From the NCBI RefSeq assembly GCF_014207235.1, contig NZ_JACHDA010000003.1, positions 372,001-436,000 on the forward strand: 64,000 nt of DNA, given 5' to 3'. A program made the position numbers and the translations under genes. The stretch's first letter is position 1. The number at the start of each line of letters is the position of its first letter. Of the stretch, positions 1-8,503 are shown one piece after another. Under the pieces are notes generated by a model, which did not search any database, was not told the origin of the DNA, and worked only from the letters and a program-made list of their open reading frames with translations. The stretch comes from Sphingopyxis sp. JAI128. Lineage in GTDB: Bacteria > Pseudomonadota > Alphaproteobacteria > Sphingomonadales > Sphingomonadaceae.

Positions 1-699
1 CGCGAGCCGGAACAATTCGCGCGATCCCGAATGCGCGACCCAGTGTAGCACCCACGGCAGCACGCGCCGCGCGATCAGAAACATGAAGGCGGCGAAGCCC
101 ACGACCTTGAGCAGCACGATGCCGGCCGATTGCAGCAGTCCGGCTCCGTTCGCCCCGATACCGGCTTCGTCGCCGCGGCCGCCGAACATTGCGGGCAACA
201 GCACCAACGCGAGCACCATCACCAGATCCTCGACGATCAGCCAGCCGACCGCGATCCGCCCCTTTTCGGTCTCGAGCATGTCGCGCGCCTGCAGCGCGCG
301 GAGCAGCACGACGGTCGACGCGACCGACAGCGCCAGCCCGAACACCGCGCTCCCCTCGACCGACCAGCCGAGGTACAGGCCCAGCATCGTGCCGAGCGCT
401 GTCGCCACGGCGATCTGCGCAATGGCGCCCGGCACCGCGATCCTGCGCACCGCGAGCAGATCCTTCAGCGAGAAATGCAGCCCGACCCCGAACATGAGCA
501 GGATGACGCCGATCTCGGCGAGCTGCATCGCCAGCCCCGTATCGGCGACGAAGCCCGGCGTGAACGGACCGACGAGAATTCCCGCGAGGAGATAGCCCGC
601 AATCGGCGAAATCTTCAGCCGGTGCGCAAGTGCCCCCATCAGGAAGGCGACGCCGAGCCCGGCGGCGATGGTTCCGATCAGCGTCGTATCGTGCGGCAT
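1..699 (-). CDS. ybaL: YbaL/KefB-type cation:proton antiporter (partial, N-terminal part)
   Basis: Integral inner-membrane monovalent cation:proton antiporter of the CPA2 family. The 233 codons visible start at an ATG at 699 and run off the window edge, so the C-terminus (in YbaL an RCK/TrkA_N nucleotide-binding module) is not seen. The N-terminus closely follows E. coli YbaL as I remember it: RLKISPIAGYLLAGILVGPF, then FVADTGLAMQLAEIGVILLM and FGVGLHFSLKDLLAVR, then the second helix set with GWLIVEDLVMVLALVLLP. Repeated hydrophobic helices are evident. The next gene on the same strand ends 70 bp upstream. A glutathione-gated KefB/C is the alternative; the early motifs favour YbaL. Confidence 0.85.
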   Translation of the reverse strand, partial: MPHDTTLIGTIAAGLGVAFLMGALAHRLKISPIAGYLLAGILVGPFTPGFVADTGLAMQLAEIGVILLMFGVGLHFSLKDLLAVRRIAVPGAIAQIAVATALGTMLGLYLGWSVEGSAVFGLALSVASTVVLLRALQARDMLETEKGRIAVGWLIVEDLVMVLALVLLPAMFGGRGDEAGIGANGAGLLQSAGIVLLKVVGFAAFMFLIARRVLPWVLHWVAHSGSRELFRLA

Positions 700-769
700 G
701 AACTCCCGCGTAAAGGGCGTACGCGCGGAGGGTCAACCCGAACGGAATAAATTCGTCAAATTTGCGCTG

Positions 770-2779
770 TCAGGCGGCGCACACCTCTCCATCCTGCGCC
801 GCGCCGCGCCGCGGCCGCCCGATCAGGAAGCCCTGCGCCTCGTCGCAGCCTTCGCGGCGCAGCACGTCGAGCTGTTCCGGCGTCTCGATCCCCTCGGCGA
901 GGATCGGGATCGACAGGCTTTTGCCGAGCGCGAGAACCGCGCGCAGGATCGCGGTCGATTGCAGATTGCCCTCGAGCTCGGCGGCAAAGAAGCGGTCGAG
1001 CTTGATCTTGTCGAACGGAAAGGCGCGCAGCGTCTCGAGCGACGAATAGCCGGTGCCGAAATCGTCGAGCGCGACCCCGATCCCCAGCGCCTTGATCTGG
1101 CGCAGCACGTGGAGCGCACGCTCGCGATCGGCGATGATCGCGGTTTCGGTCAATTCGATCTCGAGCCGGCGCGGCGGCAATCCGCTGTCGAGCAGGACCT
1201 GATGGAACAACCGGGGCAGATCGACATGCGCGAGTTGGAGCGGCGATACGTTGACCGCCACCTTCGATCCGTGCGGCCACGCCACCGCATCGGCGCACGC
1301 GCGCCGCAGCACCCATTCGCCGAGCGCGAGAATGAAGCCGTTCGATTCGGCGAGCGGGATGAAGACGACGGGCGGGATCGGCCCGCGCACCGGATGGTTC
1401 CAGCGCAGCAGCGCTTCGTAACCGGTGACCTCGCCGGTCGTGACCGAGGTCTGGACCTGATAATGGACGTCGAGTTCGTCGCGGTCGATCGCGCCGCGCA
1501 GGTCGGCAGCGAGTTCGCGCCCGTCGCGGATCGCCTCGTCGAGCTGCCAGTCGTAATGGCACGGGGCTGCCGCGGCGTCGGACTTGGCGCGGTACATCGC
1601 CAGGTCGGCATTATTCGCCAGCATCTCGGCGTTCGCGGCGTCGTCGGGAAAAACCGCGACGCCGATGCTCGCACCGAGCCGCGCCTCGAAATCGGGAAAG
1701 ACCAGCGGCGCCTTGAGTTCGGCATCGAGCCGCGCCGCGAACGCGGTCAGTTGGGCGCGTTCGGTGAAGCGCGTCAGCGCGACAAACTCGTCGCCGCCCA
1801 GCCGCGCGACGAAGTCGCCATGCCCCAGCGCGTCGCGCATCCGCTGCGCCAGCCGCGCGAGCACCTCGTCGCCCGCCTTGTGGCCGTGGACGTCGTTGAT
1901 TTCCTTGAACCGGTCGAGATCGATCGCGCACAGGCCGACGCGCTCGCCGCTCACCAGCGCCGCGCCGATCTGCCGCGACAGTTCGGCGCGAAAGGCCGTG
2001 CGGTTGGGCAGGCCCGTCAGCGCATCATTCATCGCCATACGCGTCATTTCGCGCAGCGCCTCCGACCGCGTCTGGCGGTCGAGCATCGCAGCGAAGACAC
2101 CCGCCGCTATCACGATCCCGCCGACGAGCACCGTCGCCAGCGCGAGCGCATTGAATTCCGACGGACGCAGCGGTGTCTCGTCGAACGCCATCGGCGTGAT
2201 CCGCATCGCGGTCATCGCAAGAAAATGGAGCGAGGCGATTGCAAGCACGATCAGCAGCGTCGCCAGCGGCACACGGTGCCGCACCGCCCGGCTGGTACGC
2301 AGCACCGTGAGCGCGGCGGCGGCCAGCGCCATGCCGCTGATTACTGCCGCGGCGACATAGTTTCCATCCCACACGACGATTCCGTCGACGCGATACGCGG
2401 TCATTCCGGTGAAGTGCATCGCGGCAATCGCGCCGCCGAACAATGCCCCGCCAATCGCGCCGTAAACCTCGTCCCGGCCCCATGCCGCGACCGCGAAGCC
2501 GATGAAGGAGCCGACCATCGCGACCATCAGCGACGCGACGGTCAGCACCGGGTCGAGCGTCACGGGCGCCTTCGCCTCGAACGCCAGCATCGCGACGAAA
2601 TGCGTGCACCAGATCGTGGCGCTCGCAGCGACCGCGACGAGGAACGCCCAGGCGATCCCCTGCGCGCGCGCCGCCTCGCGCGCGCGTTCGAACATTTGCA
2701 CGATCGCAAAGGCCCCGACGCCGCAGATCGCGACCGCCAGCGCGACGAGCCACGGATCGTGGTCGATCGCGATACACAT
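770..2779 (-). CDS. MHYT-GGDEF-EAL membrane c-di-GMP signalling protein
   Basis: About 669 aa in three modules. Residues 1-245 form an MHYT sensor with about seven hydrophobic helices and repeated MHYT-like motifs (CTHFVAML, AAMHFTGM, ASLHFLAM), a fold proposed to bind a metal and sense a diatomic gas. A GGDEF domain follows, with an intact active site (ARLGGDEFVAL near residue 330). The EAL domain starts near 455 with EALLRW, and has ELTETA, LDDFGTGYSSL and LAEGIE, so the metal-binding and catalytic residues look present. Both synthesis and hydrolysis of c-di-GMP are possible. I chose the ATG at 2779; an in-frame TTG lies five codons upstream. It stands alone, with no evident partner. Confidence 0.9.
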   Translation of the reverse strand: MCIAIDHDPWLVALAVAICGVGAFAIVQMFERAREAARAQGIAWAFLVAVAASATIWCTHFVAMLAFEAKAPVTLDPVLTVASLMVAMVGSFIGFAVAAWGRDEVYGAIGGALFGGAIAAMHFTGMTAYRVDGIVVWDGNYVAAAVISGMALAAAALTVLRTSRAVRHRVPLATLLIVLAIASLHFLAMTAMRITPMAFDETPLRPSEFNALALATVLVGGIVIAAGVFAAMLDRQTRSEALREMTRMAMNDALTGLPNRTAFRAELSRQIGAALVSGERVGLCAIDLDRFKEINDVHGHKAGDEVLARLAQRMRDALGHGDFVARLGGDEFVALTRFTERAQLTAFAARLDAELKAPLVFPDFEARLGASIGVAVFPDDAANAEMLANNADLAMYRAKSDAAAAPCHYDWQLDEAIRDGRELAADLRGAIDRDELDVHYQVQTSVTTGEVTGYEALLRWNHPVRGPIPPVVFIPLAESNGFILALGEWVLRRACADAVAWPHGSKVAVNVSPLQLAHVDLPRLFHQVLLDSGLPPRRLEIELTETAIIADRERALHVLRQIKALGIGVALDDFGTGYSSLETLRAFPFDKIKLDRFFAAELEGNLQSTAILRAVLALGKSLSIPILAEGIETPEQLDVLRREGCDEAQGFLIGRPRRGAAQDGEVCAA

Positions 2780-2901
2780 CGCCAGCCTGATCAAAATCCC
2801 ACCTTTCGCCTCGAACGTCCGCTTATGATGCCGGCGGGTCCCCGGAGGTCCAATTGGTGGAAATCACTTACAAAAATGTAAACGCCGGGGCTGGCGCACG
2901 G

Positions 2902-4722
2902 TCAGGCCTCGACCGTCCCCTCGTCGCGCTCTGCCTGCTGCCGCACCCACATATCTGCATAAAGCCCGCGCATGGCGAGCAACTGGTCGTGCGTCCCCGT
3001 TTCGGCAACGCGGCCCTTTTCCAGCACGATGATGCGGTCGGCACCCGTCACTGTCGACAGGCGGTGCGCAATCACCAGCGTCGTGCGACGCGCCGCGATA
3101 CGGTCGAGCGTGTCCTGGATCGCCGCTTCGGTACGGCTGTCGAGCGCGCTCGTCGCTTCGTCGAGGATCAGCAGCGGCGGATTCTTGAGCAGGGTGCGCG
3201 CGATCGCGACGCGCTGCTTCTCGCCCCCCGACAGCTTGAGCCCGCGTTCGCCGACCTCGGTGTCATAGCCTTGCGGCAGCAATGCGATGAAGCTGTCGAT
3301 CGCCGCGCCTTCGGCCGCTGCTGCAATCTCTTCGGCGCTCGCACCCTCGCGGCCATAGGCGATGTTGTACCCGATCGAATCGTTGAACAGCACGGTATCC
3401 TGCGGGACGATGCCGATCTCGGCGCGCAGGCTCTTTTGCGTGACCTTGGAAATATCCTGATCGTCGATCAGGATGCGCCCGCCCTGCGGGTCGTAGAAGC
3501 GGAAGAGCAGCCGCGCGATCGTCGACTTGCCCGCGCCCGACGGCCCCACGATCGCCAGCGTCTCGCCCGCGCCGACCGCGAAGCTCACGCCGTTCAGGAT
3601 CGTGCGGTCGGGCTCGTAGCCGAACACGACATTCTCGAACACCACCGCGGCGCCGTTCACCGCGAGCGGTGCGGCACCTGGCGTATCCGAAATCTCGGGC
3701 GGGGTGTCGATCAGGCGGAACATCGCCTCCATGTCGATCAGCCCCTGGCGGATCACGCGATAGACCATGCCGAGCATGTCGAGCGGGCGGAAAAGCTGTG
3801 CGAGCAATGTGTTCACCAACACCACGTCGCCGACCTTATATTCGCCGACCGACCATCCCCACACCGTATAGGCCATCGCCCCGGCGAGCGCGGCGTTGGT
3901 GATCAGGCTCTGTCCGATGTTGAGCCAGGCGAGGCTGTTCTCGCTCTTCACCGCGGCGCGCGCATATTGATCGGCGACGTCGCGGTAGCGCGCTTCTTCG
4001 CGTTCCTCGGCGCCGAAATATTTGACCGTTTCGTAGTTCAAGAGGCTGTCGACGCTGCGCCCGATCGTCAACGTGTCGAGGTCGTTCATCCGGGTGCGCA
4101 GCGCGTTGCGCCAGTCGGTCACCTTGCGCGTGAAGATGATATAGACGACCACCATCAGCGCGGTCGCGCTCGCCAGGCCGAAACTGAACCTGGTCCAGAA
4201 AATGATCAGCACCGCCGCGAGTTCGATCACCGTCGGCGCGATGTTGAACAGCAGGAAATAGAGCATCGTGTCGATGCTCTTCGTGCCGCGCTCGATCACC
4301 TTCGTCACCTCGCCCGTGCGCCGCGCGAGGTGGAAGCGTAGGCTCAGCGCGTGGAGGTGGCCGAAGGTCGTAATCGCGAGTTCGCGCGTCGCATCCTGCC
4401 CAACGCGTTCGAACACCACATTGCGGAGATTGTCGAACAACACCCCGGCAAAGCGCGCGCCGGCATAAGCGAGCACCAGCCCGATCGCGAGCGCCACGCC
4501 CGCCTCCATCCCCGGCGCCATGCGGTCGATGGCGGCGCCATAGAGGAACCCCATCGACAGCTGCACGCCCTTCGACGCGAGCACGATCAGCCCGGCGAGG
4601 ACGATGCGCAGCTTCGCCTCGCGCTGCCCCGCGGGCCACAGATAGGGAAGGAAGCGCCTCAGCGTCGCAAGGACGGGCGGTTCACGGCTGGCGTCGGCAG
4701 AGGTGGAGGTGTCGGGTGGCAT
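2902..4722 (-). CDS. atm1: Atm1/HMT1-type ABC exporter, fused permease-ATPase
   Basis: A 606-aa half-transporter with an N-terminal six-helix membrane domain (about 45-330) and a C-terminal ATPase. The ATPase has Walker A GPSGAGKST near 396, signature LSGGEKQRVAIA near 500, Walker B LLILDEATSALD near 519 and an H-loop in IAHRLSTV. The family exports glutathione-conjugated compounds or metals and includes mitochondrial Atm1 and the structurally characterised Novosphingobium NaAtm1; motifs such as SKGVQLSMGFLYGAAIDRM fit this branch. It is expected to work as a homodimer in the inner membrane. It lies downstream of lptC-lptA on the same strand, about 300 bp away, so co-transcription is uncertain. 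Confidence 0.93.
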   Translation of the reverse strand: MPPDTSTSADASREPPVLATLRRFLPYLWPAGQREAKLRIVLAGLIVLASKGVQLSMGFLYGAAIDRMAPGMEAGVALAIGLVLAYAGARFAGVLFDNLRNVVFERVGQDATRELAITTFGHLHALSLRFHLARRTGEVTKVIERGTKSIDTMLYFLLFNIAPTVIELAAVLIIFWTRFSFGLASATALMVVVYIIFTRKVTDWRNALRTRMNDLDTLTIGRSVDSLLNYETVKYFGAEEREEARYRDVADQYARAAVKSENSLAWLNIGQSLITNAALAGAMAYTVWGWSVGEYKVGDVVLVNTLLAQLFRPLDMLGMVYRVIRQGLIDMEAMFRLIDTPPEISDTPGAAPLAVNGAAVVFENVVFGYEPDRTILNGVSFAVGAGETLAIVGPSGAGKSTIARLLFRFYDPQGGRILIDDQDISKVTQKSLRAEIGIVPQDTVLFNDSIGYNIAYGREGASAEEIAAAAEGAAIDSFIALLPQGYDTEVGERGLKLSGGEKQRVAIARTLLKNPPLLILDEATSALDSRTEAAIQDTLDRIAARRTTLVIAHRLSTVTGADRIIVLEKGRVAETGTHDQLLAMRGLYADMWVRQQAERDEGTVEA

Positions 4723-4762
4723 GGACGCCCCATGTAGGGCGCCGATGCCGTTCCGCCAACGG

Positions 4763-4912
4763 TTAGCGCGATTCGCGATATCCCGCGCGCGCGATGATGC
4801 GATCGATCAGCCGCCGTTCCTCGGATGTCGGGGTCGGCACGATTGCCGCGGGCGGCTCCCGACGACGACCGAACAAGGGACGCCGGGGCGGGACGATGGG
4901 GGAAAGACGCAT
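4763..4912 (-). CDS. Possible small protein, 49 aa, unknown
   Basis: A short ORF between lptA and the Atm1 gene, on the same strand. From the ATG at 4912 it encodes a proline/arginine-rich N-terminus followed by a plausible amphipathic helix (EERRLIDRIIARAGYRESR). There is no strong ribosome-binding site and no recognised domain. It is reported because the roughly 300-bp interval otherwise holds no gene and the C-terminal half reads like real protein. It could be non-coding. Confidence 0.3.
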   Translation of the reverse strand: MRLSPIVPPRRPLFGRRREPPAAIVPTPTSEERRLIDRIIARAGYRESR

Positions 4913-5018
4913 CGGGGCTCGCTTTCTATGCGCGGCGTCGCCCCCCGGCACCGCAAGTGGATCTGGTCCCGCGCGCCATCGTGAAGACGCATGGTTGCAG
5001 TCCGGTGAAGCGTGCTGG

Positions 5019-5594
5019 TTACTGCTTTCTTTCCGGTACCGTGAAGGTCCCGGTCACGCGCCCGCCGGTGCCGCCCTGCACCGGATTGCCGTCGGGGCCG
5101 CGCGCCGCGCCGCGCCCGTCGACCGTCGCGCGGCCGCTGTTAAGGTCGATCACCATACGCCCGCCGCGCAGCTGGTTGCCGCGCTGGCGCAGCTCGACAT
5201 TGCCGACCATCGTGATCAGCCGCCGGTCGAGGTCGTATATGGCGACATTGCCCGACGCGCGTTCGTCGCCCTTCGTCACGACGACCCCGCCCGTCGCGTC
5301 GAGCCGGTTGATGTCGGTTCCCCCCGCGCGCGTATAGGCGATCGTCATGCGCGGTGCGGTCAGCGTCAGCCCGGCCTGTGTGATGCGGACATTGCCCGAC
5401 ACGATGACCCGGTCGGCGCGATCCTGCACCTCGATGCTGTTCGCGGCCATATCGACCGGCGCATTACTGTTGTGATTCGCAAGCGCCTGCGCCCGGGCGC
5501 TATCGCCGCCGCCCGCCGACAGGATCGCGAGGCTGGTCAGGACAAATCCCGTCGCCGCAAGCGCGATGCCCTTCATCGTCCAGAGCCGATTCAT
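5019..5594 (-). CDS. lptA: LptA, periplasmic LPS transport protein
   Basis: A 191-aa OstA/LptA-domain protein that bridges LptC and the outer-membrane LptD and carries LPS across the periplasm. An N-terminal hydrophobic segment (GIALAATGFVLTSLAIL) acts as signal peptide. The body is the repetitive beta-jellyroll pattern of the family (DMAANSIEVQDRADRVIVSG, LTLTAPRMTIAY, GGVVVTKGDERASGNVAIYD). Its ATG overlaps the lptC stop (ATGA), so the two are translationally coupled. The usual partner lptB is not next to it; the downstream ABC gene is Atm1, not LptB. Confidence 0.92.
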   Translation of the reverse strand: MNRLWTMKGIALAATGFVLTSLAILSAGGGDSARAQALANHNSNAPVDMAANSIEVQDRADRVIVSGNVRITQAGLTLTAPRMTIAYTRAGGTDINRLDATGGVVVTKGDERASGNVAIYDLDRRLITMVGNVELRQRGNQLRGGRMVIDLNSGRATVDGRGAARGPDGNPVQGGTGGRVTGTFTVPERKQ

Positions 5595-6229
5595 TTGAGC
5601 ACTCCCTGATTGATCCTCAGCCGCGCATTGCCTTCGAGGCGCACGATCCGCTTGTCGAGATCGGCGGACAGCCCGTCGGCCGAGAAGGGGCCGATGTTGA
5701 GCGCGCCGTCGACGCCGCCGGTGCCGACCAGCGTCCGCGTTTTCAGATCGACCGCGACATTGCTCGCGTCGATCCGGTACCCGCCCGCGCTTTTGACCTG
5801 CACCAGCCCCGGCACCGCGACCTTTTCGGTATCCATATTATAGGCGCTGTCGCGCGCGACGATGGTCGCCGGCCCGTCGTCGAGGCGGATCGCGCCCGAC
5901 AGGTCGGTCATCCGCACGATCGGTTCGGCCGAGCTTTTCTGTACTGCGCTGCCCGCAAGCAAGGCAAAGGGCTGGCCCTTCGCATCCTGGCCGCGATATT
6001 CGGCGCGCGTCACCTTCATCCGTTCGCTCGCCATGTCGACCTTGTCCTTGGCGAGCAGGAAGCTGATCTCGGCACGCTGGGTAAAGGGCGAAAAGACCAG
6101 CACCGCCGCGACGACGCCGATGACGAGCGGCAGGCCGAAGCGCAGGACGCGCACCACCCGGTCGTGGCTCGATCCGCTCGCCGCCCACATGCGGCGCATC
6201 GTGCGGTCAAGGTCGGCGCGTTCGGACAT
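5591..6229 (-). CDS. lptC: LptC, LPS export ABC transporter periplasmic protein
   Basis: A 212-aa bitopic inner-membrane protein with one transmembrane segment at about 28-47 (FGLPLVIGVVAAVLVFSPF) and a periplasmic LptC/DUF1239-type beta-jellyroll. It takes LPS from the LptBFG transporter and passes it to LptA. The N-terminal cytosolic stretch (MSERADLDRTMRRMWAASG) is typical of alphaproteobacterial LptC. A purine-rich GGTAGAGG precedes the ATG closely. It is the first gene of a two-gene unit with lptA, and the RNase D-like gene lies just upstream on the same strand. Confidence 0.9.
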   Translation of the reverse strand: MSERADLDRTMRRMWAASGSSHDRVVRVLRFGLPLVIGVVAAVLVFSPFTQRAEISFLLAKDKVDMASERMKVTRAEYRGQDAKGQPFALLAGSAVQKSSAEPIVRMTDLSGAIRLDDGPATIVARDSAYNMDTEKVAVPGLVQVKSAGGYRIDASNVAVDLKTRTLVGTGGVDGALNIGPFSADGLSADLDKRIVRLEGNARLRINQGVLK

Positions 6230-6248
6230 CCTCTACCTTCCGGGTGGC

Positions 6249-6866
6249 TCAACTATGCGCGAAAATATCGGTTTCGGGCCAGCCGGCCAGATCGAGCGCG
6301 GCGCGTGTCGGCAGGAAATCGAAACAGGCCTGCGCGAGGCCAGTGCGGCCCTCGCGCGCGAGCCGCGCGTCAAGAATCTCTTTCATCGCGTGGAGGAAGC
6401 GGACGTCGCTCGCCGCATAATCGCGCTGCGCGTCGGACAGTTCGGCGGCGCCCCAGTCGCTCGACTGCTGCTGCTTCGACACCTCCTGCCCGAGCAGTTC
6501 GCGCACCAATTCCTTCAGCCCATGGCGGTCGGTATAGGTGCGGATCAGCTTCGAGGCGATCTTGGTGCAATAGACCGGCGCGGTGACAATGCCGAGCGCC
6601 TGTTGCAGCGCCGCGATGTCGAACCGCGCGAAGTGGAAAAGCTTCAGCCGCGCGGGATCGGCCAATATCGCCTTCAGCACCGGCGCGTCATAGGCGCTGC
6701 CCGCCTTGAAGCGGACGAGATGCTCGTCGCCCGACCCGTCGCTGATCTGGACGAGGCACAGGCGGTCGCGCAGCGGATTGAGACCCATGGTCTCGGTATC
6801 GACGGCGACGGCGCCCGGGCCAAGCACGCCCTCGGGCAAATCTTCTTCATGGAAATAGACAGTCAT
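6249..6866 (-). CDS. rnd: Ribonuclease D-like 3'-5' exonuclease (DEDDy), single domain
   Basis: A 205-aa DnaQ/DEDDy-fold exonuclease. The acidic motifs are visible: Exo I AVDTETMGL near residue 22, Exo II in LFHFARFDIAAL, Exo III YAASDVRFLH with the tyrosine. E. coli RNase D is about 375 aa with two C-terminal HRDC domains, which are absent here; short single-domain versions are common in alphaproteobacteria. Expected to trim tRNA or other structured RNA 3' ends with two metal ions. It lies 19 bp upstream of lptC on the same strand and is divergent from the cold-shock gene. Confidence 0.88.
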   Translation of the reverse strand: MTVYFHEEDLPEGVLGPGAVAVDTETMGLNPLRDRLCLVQISDGSGDEHLVRFKAGSAYDAPVLKAILADPARLKLFHFARFDIAALQQALGIVTAPVYCTKIASKLIRTYTDRHGLKELVRELLGQEVSKQQQSSDWGAAELSDAQRDYAASDVRFLHAMKEILDARLAREGRTGLAQACFDFLPTRAALDLAGWPETDIFAHS

Positions 6867-7001
6867 GGCTTCGCCTTAGGCCAAGCCGCCGTGCCGCTCA
6901 ATGACTGGTTTTCGCGGGCGTCGCCCACTCGCCGCCGCCCCGTGGCAAAGCGCATGTTACCCGGCTTCGCAGCGTTGAATTTTCTGTTCGCAGAGCGCGC
7001 C

Positions 7002-7128
7002 CATATAGGCTATATATTGCGCCGTTAGCGGCACGGGGCGAGTCTGTGCCCATGGTGAACTGCGTCCCCGTCCGGCGCAAGGCGCCGGTCGAATGGGTGA
7101 TGGACGAACCGAAAGCGACTATTAGACA
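7002..7128 (+). promoter_or_regulatory. Leader of the cold-shock gene with competing stem-loops
   Basis: An AT-rich stretch at 7002-7019 (tatag, tatatat) is a plausible -10 region; the -35 is not clear. The following leader of about 110 nt holds a perfect stem at 7072-7078/7082-7088 (CCGGCGC/GCGCCGG). It also holds two pairings that share bases: 7030-7034 with 7046-7050 (GGCAC/GTGCC), or 7033-7038 with 7066-7071 (ACGGGG/CCCCGT). There is no Shine-Dalgarno before the ATG at 7129. Structured leaders of this kind control cspA-type genes by temperature; here that is inference. Confidence 0.4.
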
Positions 7129-7884
7129 ATGAGTTTCAACAAGGATCGCCGCGGCCAGCGGGGGCGCGGTAAGCGCGACGATTTCGGCAATTTCGACAGC
7201 TTTGAACCGGCGCCCTATGGTGGTGACAGTTACGGCGGCGGACGCGGCGGCTTCGGCGACCGCGATCGCGGCGGCTTCGGCGGTGGGGACCGCGGTGGCG
7301 GCTTCGGCGGTGGCGATCGCGGCGGCTTCGGCGGCGGTCGTGGCGGCGGCATGCCCGCGCAGGTCGTCGGCGAAGGCCAGGGCACGGTGAAATTCTTTAA
7401 CCCGTCGAAGGGCTTCGGTTTCGTCGCTCGCGACGACGGCGGCGAAGACGTGTTCGTGCACATCAGCGCGGTCGAACAGGCCGGACTTCAGGGCTTGGCA
7501 TCGGGCCAGCCGCTCGGCTTCACGCTTGTCGAGCGCAACGGCAAGGTGTCGGCCATCGATCTCAAGATCGAAGGCGAGCCGATGCCGGTCGAGGAATTCG
7601 CACCGCGTCGCGACGATCGCGGCCCCGGTGGCGCCGGCGGCGCGCGCGGCCGTCGCCAGCTGACCGGCGAGCGCACGTCGGGCACCGTCAAATTCTTCAA
7701 CACGACCAAGGGCTTCGGCTTTATCGCACGTGACGACGGACAGGCCGACGCCTTCGTCCACATCAGCGCGGTGCAGCGCGCCGGCATGACGGGGCTCGAC
7801 GAAGGCGACCGCGTCGCGTTCGACATCGAAGTCGACGACCGCGGCAAGTTCGCGGCGGTGAATATCCAGCCGCATCAGGACTGA
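7129..7884 (+). CDS. Double cold-shock-domain RNA-binding protein with Gly/Arg-rich N-terminus
   Basis: A 251-aa protein with two CSD folds, at about 85-150 and 182-249. Each has RNP1 (KGFGFVARDD, KGFGFIARDD) and RNP2 (VFVHISAV, AFVHISAV). Residues 1-80 are a low-complexity GGDRGGFGG repeat rich in Gly, Asp, Arg and Phe, like RGG/FG tails in RNA-binding proteins. A second short Gly/Arg linker lies near 155-180. Tandem-CSD proteins are common in alphaproteobacteria and act as RNA chaperones; the long glycine-rich head is less usual. It is monocistronic, with its own leader and terminator. Confidence 0.93.
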   Translation: MSFNKDRRGQRGRGKRDDFGNFDSFEPAPYGGDSYGGGRGGFGDRDRGGFGGGDRGGGFGGGDRGGFGGGRGGGMPAQVVGEGQGTVKFFNPSKGFGFVARDDGGEDVFVHISAVEQAGLQGLASGQPLGFTLVERNGKVSAIDLKIEGEPMPVEEFAPRRDDRGPGGAGGARGRRQLTGERTSGTVKFFNTTKGFGFIARDDGQADAFVHISAVQRAGMTGLDEGDRVAFDIEVDDRGKFAAVNIQPHQD

Positions 7885-7904
7885 TCGGCCGGGCAGACAA
7901 ATGG

Positions 7905-7931
7905 AAAGGGCGGCTTCGGGCCGCCCTTTTT
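7905..7931 (+). terminator. Rho-independent terminator of the cold-shock gene
   Basis: Perfect 7-bp stem GGGCGGC/GCCGCCC (7908-7914, 7920-7926) with loop TTCGG, flanked by AAA and followed by TTTTT. It starts about 20 bp after the stop codon. Confidence 0.9.
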
Positions 7932-8032
7932 ATGTTCGGGCGAGTATTGCGGGCATTGGCGGCCCGTGCAGGTTTAATCGCGAACGAAGCTTTCTCCGGT
8001 TGGGCCCGACTCGCCACCCCCACAACCGGCCT

Positions 8033-8503
8033 TCATTCGAAGCCCGCTTCCATCCCCTTCAGCAACCCGCGCCAATGCTCCCCGAGCCGCTGCTGGAATA
8101 ACATCAGTTCGAAGCCATGCCGCGCGACATGTCTCTGCGGGATGGCGTCCCAGCCGCGATGTTCGACCGTGACGCGCGTTTCGGCTCCGATCGCTTCGAA
8201 GCGCACATCGACCTCGGTCGCCTGCTCGGCCTGGAAGCTCGGCAGCCGCCAGCCGAATGCCAGCCGCTCGCCGGGTAACCAGTGCCGTACCGGCCCGATT
8301 TCCCACTCCTCCCCGTTGTCGAAGCGCGTGACGAGCCGCCCGCCAGGGCCCGCGGGGTCGAAGCGCAGCGCGCCGTCGCCTTTGCGGCTAAGCTGGAACA
8401 GCGGGTGGCTTTTCCACCATCTGCCGATGTCGGACGTGAAGGCGGTAAAGGCCGCTGGCGGCGTCGCCGCGACGCGCAGCGCGACGATCACCGCCGCGCT
8501 CAT
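8033..8503 (-). CDS. SRPBCC/AHSA1-family protein
   Basis: A 156-aa START-like (SRPBCC) domain, the hydrophobic-cavity fold of the AHSA1/CalC group. Typical features are the N-terminal strand IVALRVAATPPAAFTAFTSD followed by WW, and the C-terminal helix HWRGLLKGM. The ligand is unknown. The start is the ATG at 8503, which overlaps the stop of the ArsR-family gene (ATGA). The unit VOC protein - ArsR - SRPBCC is a recurrent arrangement in which the regulator probably controls its neighbours. Nothing in the sequence identifies the inducer. Confidence 0.8.
   Translation of the reverse strand: MSAAVIVALRVAATPPAAFTAFTSDIGRWWKSHPLFQLSRKGDGALRFDPAGPGGRLVTRFDNGEEWEIGPVRHWLPGERLAFGWRLPSFQAEQATEVDVRFEAIGAETRVTVEHRGWDAIPQRHVARHGFELMLFQQRLGEHWRGLLKGMEAGFE

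Noticed and set aside
668-2881. A 737-codon plus-strand frame across the MHYT-GGDEF-EAL gene
   Set aside because: Shadow; the minus-strand frame holds intact catalytic motifs.
6898-7875. A 325-codon minus-strand frame opposite the cold-shock gene
   Set aside because: Low-complexity Ala-rich mirror of the glycine-rich head; the plus-strand protein has clear cold-shock domains and a terminator.
7885-8032. A small gene downstream of the cold-shock terminator
   Set aside because: Short open stretches here have no start signal; the region is intergenic between convergent genes.
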